64,000 bases of DNA from Nostoc sp. LPT (GCF_017115165.1 NZ_JABXKF010000166.1:29799-93798); one strand, 5' to 3'; positions 41,640 through 51,537 are shown, counted from the first letter of the stretch. Program-made: numbers and translations. The notes: a model not told the origin generated them from the sequence alone.

Positions 41640-44600
41640 ATGACCCTAGAACTGACTGATTGGGATAAGGATTTACCATCAGAAAGAAATGAAGAATATC
41701 AAGCCTTAGTCCGCACTCTGAATTTTACAGAAGGCTTTGCTTTATTATTTGTCCATTGCTCTCCGGCTGAAGGTGAGCAGTTAATTACTACAGTAAAAGA
41801 AGATATTCCCCACAAAAATATCGAAGTTATGCGGCTTGAAAAAGCTGTTACTAATTTATATGAAATAATTGACAATTTAGAAAATCAAGGAAAAATAAAT
41901 ATTTTATTTTTTACAGGATTAGAGCATTCTTTTTATGAATATGAAGAATGCAAAAGATTAATGGGTTGGAATAGTAGAGATATTTATTCATATAGTTGGA
42001 AGGGTGTACCACCAGTTTTAATTAACCTTAACCAACAGCGAGAACGTTTTAAAGAGAAATGTAATATCTGTTTTGTGTTCTTGCTACCGAGATTTGCAAT
42101 TAAATATTTTATTCAACGTGCCCCAGACTTTTTTGACTGGCGTTCTGGATTATTTGAATTTCCTAGAGATTCAGAAACTTTAGAAAAAGAGTCATCACGT
42201 ATTATTAAGGATGCAGATTATGAAAAATATCTCAGCTTAAAAAGAGAAGAAAGAAATCAAGAAATAATAGCAATTCAAGAATTAATAGCAGAATATCACA
42301 AAACACCTGATCGTCAATATGATTTACTGATTAACCTGGGAAAATTACAGTCTGCCGGAAAATACTATCAAGATTATAAAGAAGCGATCGCTTCCTATAA
42401 CAAAGCAGTAGAAATTAAACCTGATGACTACCAAGGTTGGTACAACCTTGGGTATGCGCTAGGTGAAATAGGACGCAATGAAGAAGCGATCGCATCCTAT
42501 GACAGAGCGCTAGAAATTAAACCTGATGACCACTTAACTTGGTACAATCGCGGGATTGCACTAGATTATTTAGGACGCTATGAAGAAGCGATATCCTCCT
42601 ATGACAAAGCGCTAGAAATCAAACCTAACGATCACCTAACTTGGTACAAGCGGGGCAATGCGCTACGATATTTAGGACGCATCGAAGAAGCGATCGCTTC
42701 CTATGACCAAGCACTGAAATTTAACCCGGATAAACACGAAGCTTGGATCAACCAATCTCTTGCTTTACAAAATTTAGAACGTTATGAAGAAGCGATCACA
42801 TCCTATGACAGAGCGCTAGAAATTAAACCTAATGACTACCAGACTTGGCATGATCGGGGCAATACGCTACGAGATTTAAAACGCCATGAAGAAGCGATCT
42901 CATCTTATGATCAAGCACTAAAAATTAAATCTGATGACTACGAGGCTTGGCATGATCGGGGCAATACGCTACGAGATTTAAAACGCCATGAAGAAGCGAT
43001 ATCCTCCTATGACCAAGCACTAAAAATTCAACCAGATGACTACGAAGCTTGGTACTGGCGGGTTGTCACGTTAGGCAATTTGGGACGCTATGAAGAAGTT
43101 ATCGCATTATATGATAAGGCACTGGAAATTGATCCTAATGATTACCAAGCTTGGGTCAGCCGGGGAATTGCGCTAAAGAATTTAGAACGCTATGAAGAAG
43201 CAATTAGCTCTTACGAACAAGCTTTGAAAATTAACCCAGACGACCATTACGCTTGGCATAATCTTGGCATTTCCCTAAACAGTTTAGGACGGTACACAGA
43301 GGCAGTTACCAGCTATAATAAAGCTCAAAAAACTGACCCAAGCTGTGAAAATGGCTGGATTCACAGGGGAGAAGCGCTATACAACTTGGGTAGATATGAA
43401 GAAGCGGTCGCCTCGTTTACAGAAGCCTTGAAAATTAACCCAGATTACCTCGATGCTTGGAACTGGCATGGGTATGTGCTGGATAAATTAGGACGCTATG
43501 AAGAAGCGATCGCATCCTACGACCAAGCACTAAAAATTAACTCAGATGATTACTATGCTTGGAAGAGTCGGGGTATTACATTGGAAAAATTGGGTAGATA
43601 TGCAGAAGCACTCATTAACCTAGACAAAGCTTTAGAATTCAAACCTAAGGATGACTTATCTAACCTTTATTATGTTTGGAAATGGCGAGGCATTACACTT
43701 AACAAACTGGATAGATATGAAGAAGCACTCATTAGCCTAGACAAAGCTTTAGAATTCACAGTTAATGATGACTTGTCTGACATTTTTTATGTCTGGAAAT
43801 GGCGAGGCAGTACATTAAATACATTAGGTAGATATGAAGAAGCGATCACATGCTTCGATAAGGCACTGGAAATTCAACCTAATAACCACTATGTTTGGAT
43901 CTTGCAAGGGCTTGCACTCTATCTATTAGGACACAATGAAGAAGCGATCGCCTCTTATAATAAGGCAGTAGCGATTAAACCTAATGATTACTATGCTTGG
44001 TACTGGCTGGGGAAGGCGTTACAGGAACTAGAACGCCATGAAGAAGCGATCGCATCCTACGACAAAGCACTGGAATGTAAACCTGATGATCACCAAGCTT
44101 GGAACAACCGAGGGTTTGCGCTATGTAATTTAGGACGCAATGAAGAAGCGATCGCATCCTATGACCAAGCACTGTCAATTCAACCTGATGACCACATAGT
44201 TTGGAACTTGCGAGGGCTTGCGCTCTATAAATTAGGACACAATGAAGAAGCGTTCGCATCCGTAAATAAGGCACTAGAAATTCAACCTGATTACGACTTA
44301 GTGTGGAGCTTGCGAGCGCTTTTGCTAAAGGATTTAGGACGCTATGAAGAAGCGATCACATCCTATGACCAAGTACTAAAAATTAAACCAGATGACTACA
44401 AGGTTTGGAATTACCGAGGCAATGCGCTACGAGATTTAGGACGCAATCAAGAAGCGATTTTCTCCTATGACAAGGCATTGGAAATTCAACCTGATACCCA
44501 TAAAGCTTGGAACAACAGGGGGAAAGCACTATTTGATTTAGGACACTATGAAGAAGCGATCACATCCTATGACCAAGCACTAAAAATTAAACCAGATGAC

Positions 44601-44825
44601 TACGAGGTTTGGAATGACCGGGGCAATGCACTACGAGATTTAGGACGCAATGAAGAAGCGATTTCCTCCTATGACAAGGCATTGGAAATTCAACCTGATG
44701 ACCACGAAGCTTGGAACAACCGGGGGAAAGCGCTATTTGATTTAGGACACCATAAAGAAGCGATCGCATCCTATGATAAAGCACTGCAAATTCAACCTGA
44801 TTTAACTCGTGAGAGGTTAGAGTAA
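41640..44825 (+). CDS. Giant TPR-repeat protein with degenerate NTPase-like head
   Basis: A 1061-residue soluble protein. Residues 1-190 form a mixed alpha/beta head with strands FALLFVHCSP and INILFFTGLEH, and FKEKCNICFVFLLPRFAIKY with PDFFDWRSGLFEF. This looks like a nucleotide-binding fold that lacks Walker A. From about residue 245 to the end there are about 23-24 tetratricopeptide repeats of 34 residues (consensus EAIASYDKALEIKPDDYxAW, GxALxxLGRYE). TPR arrays bind partner proteins. The pairing with an active P-loop ATPase just upstream suggests one complex in which the ATPase supplies the nucleotide switch. The target is unknown. Confidence 0.82.
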   Translation: MTLELTDWDKDLPSERNEEYQALVRTLNFTEGFALLFVHCSPAEGEQLITTVKEDIPHKNIEVMRLEKAVTNLYEIIDNLENQGKINILFFTGLEHSFYEYEECKRLMGWNSRDIYSYSWKGVPPVLINLNQQRERFKEKCNICFVFLLPRFAIKYFIQRAPDFFDWRSGLFEFPRDSETLEKESSRIIKDADYEKYLSLKREERNQEIIAIQELIAEYHKTPDRQYDLLINLGKLQSAGKYYQDYKEAIASYNKAVEIKPDDYQGWYNLGYALGEIGRNEEAIASYDRALEIKPDDHLTWYNRGIALDYLGRYEEAISSYDKALEIKPNDHLTWYKRGNALRYLGRIEEAIASYDQALKFNPDKHEAWINQSLALQNLERYEEAITSYDRALEIKPNDYQTWHDRGNTLRDLKRHEEAISSYDQALKIKSDDYEAWHDRGNTLRDLKRHEEAISSYDQALKIQPDDYEAWYWRVVTLGNLGRYEEVIALYDKALEIDPNDYQAWVSRGIALKNLERYEEAISSYEQALKINPDDHYAWHNLGISLNSLGRYTEAVTSYNKAQKTDPSCENGWIHRGEALYNLGRYEEAVASFTEALKINPDYLDAWNWHGYVLDKLGRYEEAIASYDQALKINSDDYYAWKSRGITLEKLGRYAEALINLDKALEFKPKDDLSNLYYVWKWRGITLNKLDRYEEALISLDKALEFTVNDDLSDIFYVWKWRGSTLNTLGRYEEAITCFDKALEIQPNNHYVWILQGLALYLLGHNEEAIASYNKAVAIKPNDYYAWYWLGKALQELERHEEAIASYDKALECKPDDHQAWNNRGFALCNLGRNEEAIASYDQALSIQPDDHIVWNLRGLALYKLGHNEEAFASVNKALEIQPDYDLVWSLRALLLKDLGRYEEAITSYDQVLKIKPDDYKVWNYRGNALRDLGRNQEAIFSYDKALEIQPDTHKAWNNRGKALFDLGHYEEAITSYDQALKIKPDDYEVWNDRGNALRDLGRNEEAISSYDKALEIQPDDHEAWNNRGKALFDLGHHKEAIASYDKALQIQPDLTRERLE
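42385..44812 (+). repeat. 102-bp coding repeats (TPR array) with embedded HIP1 sites
   Basis: The repeat unit is 102 bp, one TPR motif. Many copies carry GAAGAAGCGATCGCATCCTA, so a HIP1 octamer is conserved at the same place in the motif. Blocks such as TTTAAAACGCCATGAAGAAG recur nearly unchanged (about 42880 and 42980), evidence of recent duplication or conversion. Confidence 0.85.
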
Positions 44826-44970
44826 TTGCACATTTGCCAAATTTCATTAGCTAGTTTTTCAGCGAGTTGATAAACTTTTAAGTCCTCAAAATCAGGTCTT
44901 CTCACAAAAGTCCATTGATCATTTATTGATCAATAGTTCCCAATCCTCATGCCCAATGCCCCATGCCCGT

Positions 44971-47241
44971 TTACCGAGTAATTCTCCGCATATAATTTCC
45001 CCATAATTGAGCTGCTTGAGCACTGCTGCCAGATGTCGGGGAATTATTGTCGTTTCCCAGCCAAACGCCGGTTACAAGTCGCTGACTGGGGATAAAACCA
45101 ATGAACCACAAGTCAACGTTTTTATCAGTCGTGCCAGTTTTACCAGCTTCACCTAATCCAATGGCAGCACTACGACCAGTACCTCTTGCGATTACACCAC
45201 GCATCAAACCAGTCATTTCATCGGCGACATCATTTGTCAACACTCGTTTGTTGGCACCTGGATCTTGGTCGAAGGAGTAAATTACACGACAGGTTTTAAT
45301 ATCATTGCGATCGCGACAATCACCACTGTCTAAAATTCGGCTAATGGCATGGGGAGGATTCGACACACCGCGATTGCCAATAGCGCCAAAAGCACCAGTC
45401 ATTTCCAAAACATTGACTACACTTTGACCCAGTACCAAGCCAGGAACCGGATCGAGATTTGATTTTATCCCCAAACGCTGCGCCATTGCCACAACTTTAT
45501 CCAGCCCGACTTCTCTGGCAACTCGCAAGGCAATAGGATTTTCTGAAAGCGCCAGCCCGGTGGCAATATCGAAGCTAGTGTCACCACCAGCACGACAGGG
45601 TTTATAAGTAAAGCCTTGCCAAGTTAAAGGGGCGCAGGAATAACTCTTGGATGGCGAAATTCCCTGTTGAATAGCGGCAGTGTAAGCAAAGATTTTGAAG
45701 GTGGAACCTGGTTGTCTTTTGGCTTGAACAGCACGATTGAACTGACTTTTTTTGTAATCAGTCCCGCCTACCATTGCGAGGATACTGCCTGTACTAGAGT
45801 CAAGAGTGACTAATGCCCCTTGAGAAAAATTAAAAGTTCTACCAGAGTTGTTGACCGAATTATTTAACGCTGCTTCTGCTTGTCTCTGTATACCTAAATC
45901 GAGCTTGGTTTCAATGATATAGTTTCCCTCTCTTGCAGCTCCCTCCCCCAAAATTGATTCGAGTTCAGAGAAGACGTAACTGTAAAAATAAGGTGCGATC
46001 GTTTTAGCTTGCTGTTCGCAGACTTTAGGACTAATTTGGACAGTGGAACGTCTAGCTCGGTTTGCATCCTCTGGTTTAATTTTGCCCATCTCTAGCAACC
46101 GCTTAATTACGCGATTTCGGTATTCAGCCGCTTCTAGCTTATTTGGCCCATCTCCACAAAAATCGAAAGCGTTGGGAGCAGGCAAAATTCCTACCAATGT
46201 TGCTGCTTCTGCCAAAGTTAATTCTTTAGCCGACTTCTCAAAGTAATATCGGGCTGCATCCTCAAAGCCAGAGGTATCTCCTCCTAAAAAAACCCGATTT
46301 AAGTACATCAGCAAAATATCATCTTTGCTGTAAAACGTTTCGAGCTTTAGGGCGACAACTGCCTCCCGCAATTTGCGGCCAAGGGTATCTTGTCTACCTA
46401 CATACTCGCGGAACAAACTGCGGGCAACTTGCTGGGTAACAGTGCTGGCTCCTTGTTGCACATCTCCGCTGCGGCTATTAATCAACACAGCTCGTAAAAT
46501 CCCCAGAGGATCAACCCCAAAGTGCCAGTAATAACGACTATCCTCTGAAGCCACTACCGCAGCAGGCAAATAAGGGCCAAATTCCTCTAATCGCTTCATG
46601 TCTACATGAGAGATTGTCCGAGGTTCTCTCAGGGGAGTGGCTCCATCACGGGCGTAAACAACTACTGGGGCGCGTGTCGCTGTCGGTAGAGGTCTGACTG
46701 AAAATTTCAGCCATTCGACGCCAATCACTAACGTTAACAGGGCACTGACACCACCAACTCCATAAGCTGTCCAACTTGCAGCTTTGACATACCATGCTGG
46801 TGGATCGACATATTGTAACCGTACAGAAGCGGCCAGTTCTGGGGGTCCTAGAGTCAGAATATCGCCGTGACGCAGTTCTAGGGAGCTAACACGACGCTTA
46901 CCACGATAAATGCCATTGGTGGAGTTTTCGTCTTTGATCGTGAAAACTGTTGTGCGCTGAGTAGAATTCCGCGATAGTGACAGGTGAATTTGGCTGACAA
47001 CAGGGTTACGGATGACGATATCGCTGGATTTGGAGCTACGACCGAGAATATAGCGATCGCCCAACAGTGGATATACCTCTGCTTTATCCGCCCCCGCATC
47101 CTGCACCCAAAGTTCTGGTACTTTGGCATTAGGCTTGAGCGCCAATTTAGAAAAATCGACCCTAGCTTGAATCGTATGTACTGCTTGAGTCAGCTGACCT
47201 AGTAACGTTTGTGGCTTGTGAGGGGGTTGGGGAGAACTCAT
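44971..47241 (-). CDS. Class A penicillin-binding protein with N-terminal FHA domain
   Basis: A bifunctional peptidoglycan synthase of 756 residues. Residues about 55-135 form a forkhead-associated domain (YILGRSSKSSDIVIRNPVVSQIHLSL, NSTNGIYRGKRR) that binds phosphothreonine peptides. One membrane helix follows (about 150-175). The GT51 glycosyltransferase has VVASEDSRYYWHFGVDP (catalytic Glu) and QGASTVTQQVARSLF. The transpeptidase has the acylated Ser in PGSTFKIF, the SEN triad and KTGTT. An FHA head suggests that wall synthesis is tuned by Ser/Thr kinases. It is an isolated gene, minus strand. Confidence 0.93.
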   Translation of the reverse strand: MSSPQPPHKPQTLLGQLTQAVHTIQARVDFSKLALKPNAKVPELWVQDAGADKAEVYPLLGDRYILGRSSKSSDIVIRNPVVSQIHLSLSRNSTQRTTVFTIKDENSTNGIYRGKRRVSSLELRHGDILTLGPPELAASVRLQYVDPPAWYVKAASWTAYGVGGVSALLTLVIGVEWLKFSVRPLPTATRAPVVVYARDGATPLREPRTISHVDMKRLEEFGPYLPAAVVASEDSRYYWHFGVDPLGILRAVLINSRSGDVQQGASTVTQQVARSLFREYVGRQDTLGRKLREAVVALKLETFYSKDDILLMYLNRVFLGGDTSGFEDAARYYFEKSAKELTLAEAATLVGILPAPNAFDFCGDGPNKLEAAEYRNRVIKRLLEMGKIKPEDANRARRSTVQISPKVCEQQAKTIAPYFYSYVFSELESILGEGAAREGNYIIETKLDLGIQRQAEAALNNSVNNSGRTFNFSQGALVTLDSSTGSILAMVGGTDYKKSQFNRAVQAKRQPGSTFKIFAYTAAIQQGISPSKSYSCAPLTWQGFTYKPCRAGGDTSFDIATGLALSENPIALRVAREVGLDKVVAMAQRLGIKSNLDPVPGLVLGQSVVNVLEMTGAFGAIGNRGVSNPPHAISRILDSGDCRDRNDIKTCRVIYSFDQDPGANKRVLTNDVADEMTGLMRGVIARGTGRSAAIGLGEAGKTGTTDKNVDLWFIGFIPSQRLVTGVWLGNDNNSPTSGSSAQAAQLWGNYMRRITR

Positions 47242-47676
47242 CGGCTATTCACATCACAGTTTTTAATGAAGAATCGGGCAAATTACAATCAATTTTAGAT
47301 GTTAGTCTTTCATCATTTTACTCATAAGCCAAAGCATAAATTAGCTATACGTAAGTTTTTGAGCTAATTTATACTTTAAGTTATGTTAAAGCTAGAATTA
47401 GTTTGTGATTTTAATTACTTTTTTATATAAGCAAAGATTTTTTCTATATTCTCAAAAGCTTATGTACCCTAATATTGATAGTTCAATAACTACAAATATA
47501 ATTTTTAATTTTGTCTTTTTAAACACTAGTTCTCAATAAATAACTGATTTAATTTTTACCAGTTTTACATATCCACATATTCTGAAACAAACCTAAATAT
47601 CTTCATTTAGGAGGATTTTCTAAAACTTAGTTATCTGCTTTAATAGGGCGAGTGTTCCGTTGAGGTTAATTACAGA
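47242..47676. other. Divergent intergenic region
   Basis: AT-rich, between divergent genes for the PBP and a secreted protein. No frame or stable hairpin recognised. TTTAGGAGG near 47609-47617 looks like a ribosome-binding site, but no start codon follows at a suitable distance. Confidence 0.4.
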
Positions 47677-48396
47677 ATGATGGGAAAATCTCTGAGCCTG
47701 ATTGGTACAGCTTTATCTTTGGCACTTACTACTAATATTGCTGTAGCCGAATCCAGTAAATCCCCCATAGCCCAATCTAGCAGCGACTCCACTAGCGCAC
47801 CAACGGAAATCAAGCTGTCGCCAGAAGGTAAGAAAATTCTGTGCGAGCACTTTCCGCTCAACTCCCGCTGTCCCGGCGGCACAGCAGCCACCCCTAGCGC
47901 TCCTGGTAGCACTACAGCACCAACAGAAACAACAACGCCTGATAGCACCACCACTCCTGATAGTACAACTGCACCAGGAACCACCCCTGCTGACTCTGGC
48001 ACTCCCGAAACCACTCCAGCACCAGGAAGCATAACCCCACCGGCACCTGGCGCACCTAGCAACTTAACTCCACCAGGAAGCTCAACCACTCCTGAAGGCG
48101 CACCTAGCAACTTAACTCCACCAGGAAGCCCAACCACTCCTGAAGGCGCACCTAGCAACTTAACTCCACCAGGAGGCCCAACCACTCCTGAAGGCGCACC
48201 TAGCAACTTAACTCCACCAGGAAGCTCAACCACTCCTGAACAACCTGGCACTCCTGGTAGCACTACCGACCCAGGAAGCGCAACCCCACCAGAACAACCT
48301 GGCACTCCTGGCACTCCTGGTAGCAGTATCGAACCAGGTAGCTCTCCCAGTACTCCCGGCTCTAGTTCGCCAAAAACTCCTACCACAGGTAATTAA
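47677..48396 (+). CDS. Secreted Pro/Thr/Gly-rich repeat protein
   Basis: The signal peptide (KSLSLIGTALSLALTTNIAVAES) is followed by a short conserved segment, LSPEGKKILCEHFPLNSRCPGG (residues about 48-69; two Cys), which looks like a small domain or anchor and recurs in cyanobacterial exported proteins. The rest (about 170 residues) is low-complexity Pro, Thr, Gly and Ser, with four copies of a 16-residue unit (GAPSNLTPPGSSTTPE) and shorter PGTPGS variants. Probably an extended surface or matrix protein. The antisense frame over the same DNA is a composition artefact. Confidence 0.75.
   Translation: MMGKSLSLIGTALSLALTTNIAVAESSKSPIAQSSSDSTSAPTEIKLSPEGKKILCEHFPLNSRCPGGTAATPSAPGSTTAPTETTTPDSTTTPDSTTAPGTTPADSGTPETTPAPGSITPPAPGAPSNLTPPGSSTTPEGAPSNLTPPGSPTTPEGAPSNLTPPGGPTTPEGAPSNLTPPGSSTTPEQPGTPGSTTDPGSATPPEQPGTPGTPGSSIEPGSSPSTPGSSSPKTPTTGN
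48049..48240 (+). repeat. Four tandem 48-bp coding repeats
   Basis: The unit starts GGCGCACCTAGCAACTTAAC and recurs at 48049, 48097, 48145 and 48193 with only one or two differences (AGCTCA, AGCCCA, GGCCCA). Confidence 0.9.
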
Positions 48397-48573
48397 ATTA
48401 AAAGCTGGGGCATAATCTAAATAATGGTTTGCCAATCAGCGATCGCAGGTGCATCTTCCTTGAACTCTTGCACCAGTTATGCAAACTGGTGTCAGGTGAG
48501 AAATAAAAATTGCTAAAACCTTATACGTAAAGTCTTCGCATATAAGACAGAGCAAGGGTTTAACTAAGTTAAT

Positions 48574-48598
48574 AGCCTGGGGTTAATCATCCCAGGCT
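48574..48598 (-). terminator. Probable terminator after lspA
   Basis: AGCCTGGG and CCCAGGCT form an 8-bp GC-rich stem with a 9-nt loop just past the lspA stop. On the minus strand it is followed by ATTAACTTAG, with few U residues, so termination strength is uncertain. Confidence 0.55.
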
Positions 48599-48605
48599 TA
48601 ATAGT

Positions 48606-49082
48606 TTAATGCGATCTGCCAGTTGAAGTCGGTGTTTTTTGCAAGGAAGCAATTAACAGGCAAACAATACCGATACTAATAAATGAATCTGCCACATTAA
48701 ATACAGCAAAGTTTATTAGGCGAAAATCAAGAAAATCAACGACATAGCCTAAAACAAAACGATCGATACCGTTGCCCATAGCTCCACCTAAAATCAAACC
48801 ATAGCCTAACTGATCCCACAAATTTAATGTTGGACCAATTAACGCCAACGCTATCAATACTAAACTCACTCCTAAAGATAGCCAGCGCAACCATTCTACT
48901 TTCCCACTTAACAGACTAAAAGCCGCACCAGTGTTAGTGACATAAGTGAAGTGAAATATCCCAGGTAAGAGTGGTAGTGTCTGCCCCAAGCTAAAGCTTT
49001 GTACTACCCAATACTTTGTTATTTGGTCTAAGAAAAAAGCGATGAAGGCAGCGATCCAGAAAAGACGATTTTTTAAACGCAT
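48606..49082 (-). CDS. lspA: Lipoprotein signal peptidase (signal peptidase II)
   Basis: LspA removes the signal peptide of diacylglyceryl-modified prolipoproteins at the inner membrane. The 158-residue product has four membrane segments. The conserved first helix FFLDQITKYWVV is present, and the two catalytic Asp residues lie in GGAMGNGIDRFVLGYVVDF and FAVFNVADSFISIG. Length and topology are standard. bioY lies 94 bp upstream on the same strand, separated by short repeats. Confidence 0.95.
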   Translation of the reverse strand: MRLKNRLFWIAAFIAFFLDQITKYWVVQSFSLGQTLPLLPGIFHFTYVTNTGAAFSLLSGKVEWLRWLSLGVSLVLIALALIGPTLNLWDQLGYGLILGGAMGNGIDRFVLGYVVDFLDFRLINFAVFNVADSFISIGIVCLLIASLQKTPTSTGRSH

Positions 49083-49084
49083 GG

Positions 49085-49170
49085 CAAATTAGTCGTTGGT
49101 CATTGGTCATTGGTCATTAGTCATTGGTCATTGGTCATGAGCTTTTGACAAATGACAAAGGACAAATAAC
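49085..49170. repeat. Heptamer short repeats (TCATTGG)
   Basis: TTGGTCATTGGTCATTGGTC and AGTCATTGG units, then GACAAATGACAAAGGAC, fill the gap between lspA and bioY. Confidence 0.7.
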
Positions 49171-49176
49171 AATGAA

Positions 49177-49764
49177 CTAATAAAACATTAAGTGACGCAG
49201 TATATATGCTATTACAGTAACTGCACAGACCACAGTTAGTTGACCTGGTAGTGCAAACCAGGAGTATCTAAAGATTGCTTGCATCAAGGTTAGATTTTCT
49301 GTGCCTTTCCACTGAAAAAGATAGCTAATAATCAAATAAGTAATACCGCAGATGTGGAGAGTTAACAAGCCACAGATGCAACTAAAGGCAAGAGTTTCTA
49401 GTCGAGGTCTTGCTTTAAAGGCAACTAAGCCACAAATCCAAGCTCCTGGAATAAAGCCTAGTAGATAGCCAAACCAAGATAGCTTGACATAACCAATACC
49501 GCCGCCATCGGCAAATACTGGTAGTAAGGTTAACCCCATGACTAAATAGGCAATTTGCGAGAGTGCACCCGCATTTTTGCCCCCTAAACAACCCACCAAC
49601 AATACTGCGCCAATTTGAAAATTGACACCTAAAGGAAAAGTCTGAATTCCGTGCTGACTCCAAGTCCAAGGTAAGGTGATGCCATAAACTTCTAAGAAGG
49701 TACCACCCATTGTCAGGAGTAAGCCAATCATAGACCATAGTAATTGATTGGAAGCAGCAAACAT
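49177..49764 (-). CDS. bioY: BioY-family biotin transporter S component
   Basis: A 195-residue integral membrane protein with about six hydrophobic segments. The pattern FPLGVNFQIGAVLLVGCLGGKNAGALSQIAYLVMGL (residues 43-78, key NFQIG, GCLGG, G-L-SQ) and the later GYLLGFIPGAWICGLVAF match the BioY substrate-binding subunit of ECF transporters. BioY captures biotin; with the EcfA/EcfT motor it gives high-affinity uptake, and some BioY work alone. No EcfA/T genes are nearby. An ATG start at 49764 is used. Confidence 0.85.
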   Translation of the reverse strand: MFAASNQLLWSMIGLLLTMGGTFLEVYGITLPWTWSQHGIQTFPLGVNFQIGAVLLVGCLGGKNAGALSQIAYLVMGLTLLPVFADGGGIGYVKLSWFGYLLGFIPGAWICGLVAFKARPRLETLAFSCICGLLTLHICGITYLIISYLFQWKGTENLTLMQAIFRYSWFALPGQLTVVCAVTVIAYILRHLMFY

Positions 49765-50270
49765 TTATCAGGCAACCAAGGAAAAGCAAAAGGGAAAACC
49801 AACAGCAACTAGTATATTCATTAATATTGAAATGAAATTTGTGCTTACATCTTTAAGAACTAGCATATTTTCTTTTGCCTTTTTGGTATATAATTTTTCA
49901 GTTCTATGAATTGCAGCTGAGGTGTCTATTATCTGATTTTCTTAGCTGAGGCGTGCTGTGAATTCTGGTGTTTAACCTAAAATATGGTAAAATAGCATTA
50001 TTTATATTAGTATTTATACTAAGTTTGGCCGAGCAGTGCCTAAATTTGGCTACAAAGTTTTGAATGCTTAATCTTAATTAATATTTATATACTTTTTTTA
50101 TAACTTGACCAACTAAATTACACTATCAATAAAGTTTTGTAAATATATACAAGAAACTTACTATAGTACATATTCCTATCTTAAACCTAAAATAAGAGTA
50201 TAAAGTTTATCAATAAAATCTAAAAATAAGGGTTTGCACTTCATTAAAAAAACAAGTATCTTTTTGCTTT
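49765..50270. other. AT-rich region upstream of the pst operon
   Basis: Divergent between bioY and pstS; no gene. The right end holds the Pho box listed separately. Runs such as TTTATATTAGTATTTATACT (about 49998) are AT-rich without clear structure. Confidence 0.45.
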
Positions 50271-50289
50271 GTTAACCTTTCGTTAATCT
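50271..50289 (+). promoter_or_regulatory. Pho box upstream of pstS
   Basis: GTTAACCT (50271-50278), TTC, GTTAATCT (50282-50289): two 8-bp direct repeats separated by 3 bp, the arrangement bound by cyanobacterial PhoB/SphR-type regulators (consensus PyTTAAPyPyT/A). A weaker third unit (CTATTGTTGT) follows. The position, 67 bp before the pstS start, fits activation under phosphate limitation. Confidence 0.75.
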
Positions 50290-50355
50290 CTATTGTTGTT
50301 CTTTGGGAGTATCTTAGAAACGCTCACCTGAAAAGTTACTAAAAAATTGATAGCG

Positions 50356-51537
50356 ATGCTCTCACGTCTTAGTGCAACAAAAACTCATCGCCTCACAGGT
50401 TCAATTTCAGTGTTAGCACTGACAATCGGCCTAGCAGCTTGTGGCGGACAGCAAACACCAGATGGTACAGCCACCAAAGATACACCTTCTGGCACTGCGA
50501 CAGATACTACTGCCTCTAGCCCAGCTAAATTAGACCTTGGCGGAAACGTAAAGTTAAGCGGGGCTGGTGCGTCTTTTCCGGCACCACTGTACGATACCTG
50601 GTTCACAGATTTAAACAAAAAATATCCCAATCTGCAAGTTGACTATGCATCAGTTGGTAGCGGTTCTGGAGTTGAACAATTTATCAAAGGCACTGTAGAC
50701 TTTGGTGCCAGCGATGTCGCAATGAAGGATGAAGAAATCCAAAAAGTACCAGCAGATAAAGGTGTTATTTTACTGCCTGTGACTGCTGGTAGCATCGTGT
50801 TGGCTTACAACTTGCCTGATGTTCCAGAACTTAAACTCCCACGAGCCGTTTACGCCGATATTCTATTAGGCAAAATCACCTCTTGGGATGATGCCCAAAT
50901 TGCCAAGGCTAACCCAGGTGCAAAGCTTCCGAAAGAGTCAATCACAGTTGTTTATCGTTCCGATGGTAGCGGAACTACGGGTGTGTTCACAAAACACCTC
51001 AGCACTATCAGCCCTGAGTGGAAAAGTAAAGTTGGTGAAGGCAAAACTGTCAACTGGCCTAAGGGAGTAGGTGCTAAAGGTAACGAGGGTGTTACTGCTC
51101 AAATCCAACAAACTCAAGGTTCCATTGGTTATGTCGAGTATGGCTATGCCAAACAAAATAGTCTTAAGTTTGCTGCTTTGGAAAATAAAGGCGGTAAGTT
51201 TGTTGTAGCTAGTGAAGAGTCAGCTTCTAAAACTCTCGAATCAGTACCTTTACCTGCAAATCTCCGCTCCTTCATTTCCGATCCCGAAGGGGCTGATTCC
51301 TATCCCATCGTCACTTACACCTGGATTTTGGCTTACAAGAAATATCCCAATGCGGCAAAAGCCAAGGCGATTGAAGCTGCGATCGAATACGCTTTAACTG
51401 ATGGACAGAAGCAGGCTAGTGCATTAGGATATGTTCCTCTACCGCCAAATGTGATCACAAAGGTGGCTGCTGCTGCTGACCAAATCAGTCCAGAGTACAA
51501 AATTTCTGTCGCTAGTGGTAGTAGCGCTAGCAAGTAA
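50356..51537 (+). CDS. pstS: Phosphate-binding lipoprotein PstS
   Basis: The periplasmic phosphate receptor of the Pst importer. The ATG at 50356 is preferred to an upstream TTG. The signal peptide ends in a lipobox, LTIGLAACGG (Cys about 29). Phosphate-binding motifs are LSGAGASFPAPLYDTWF, YASVGSGSGVEQFIKGTVDFGASD and YRSDGSGTTGVFTKHLS. Its product is processed by signal peptidase II, whose gene lies 1.3 kb upstream. It is the first gene of pstSCAB. Confidence 0.96.
   Translation: MLSRLSATKTHRLTGSISVLALTIGLAACGGQQTPDGTATKDTPSGTATDTTASSPAKLDLGGNVKLSGAGASFPAPLYDTWFTDLNKKYPNLQVDYASVGSGSGVEQFIKGTVDFGASDVAMKDEEIQKVPADKGVILLPVTAGSIVLAYNLPDVPELKLPRAVYADILLGKITSWDDAQIAKANPGAKLPKESITVVYRSDGSGTTGVFTKHLSTISPEWKSKVGEGKTVNWPKGVGAKGNEGVTAQIQQTQGSIGYVEYGYAKQNSLKFAALENKGGKFVVASEESASKTLESVPLPANLRSFISDPEGADSYPIVTYTWILAYKKYPNAAKAKAIEAAIEYALTDGQKQASALGYVPLPPNVITKVAAAADQISPEYKISVASGSSASK

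Noticed and set aside
43981..44847. Antisense frames over the TPR gene
   Set aside because: They recur with the 102-bp TPR period and contain no independent motif; shadows of the TPR array.
47670..48386. 238-codon antisense frame
   Set aside because: It mirrors the repeat-rich secreted protein; low-complexity Gly/Val/Pro sequence without start signals.
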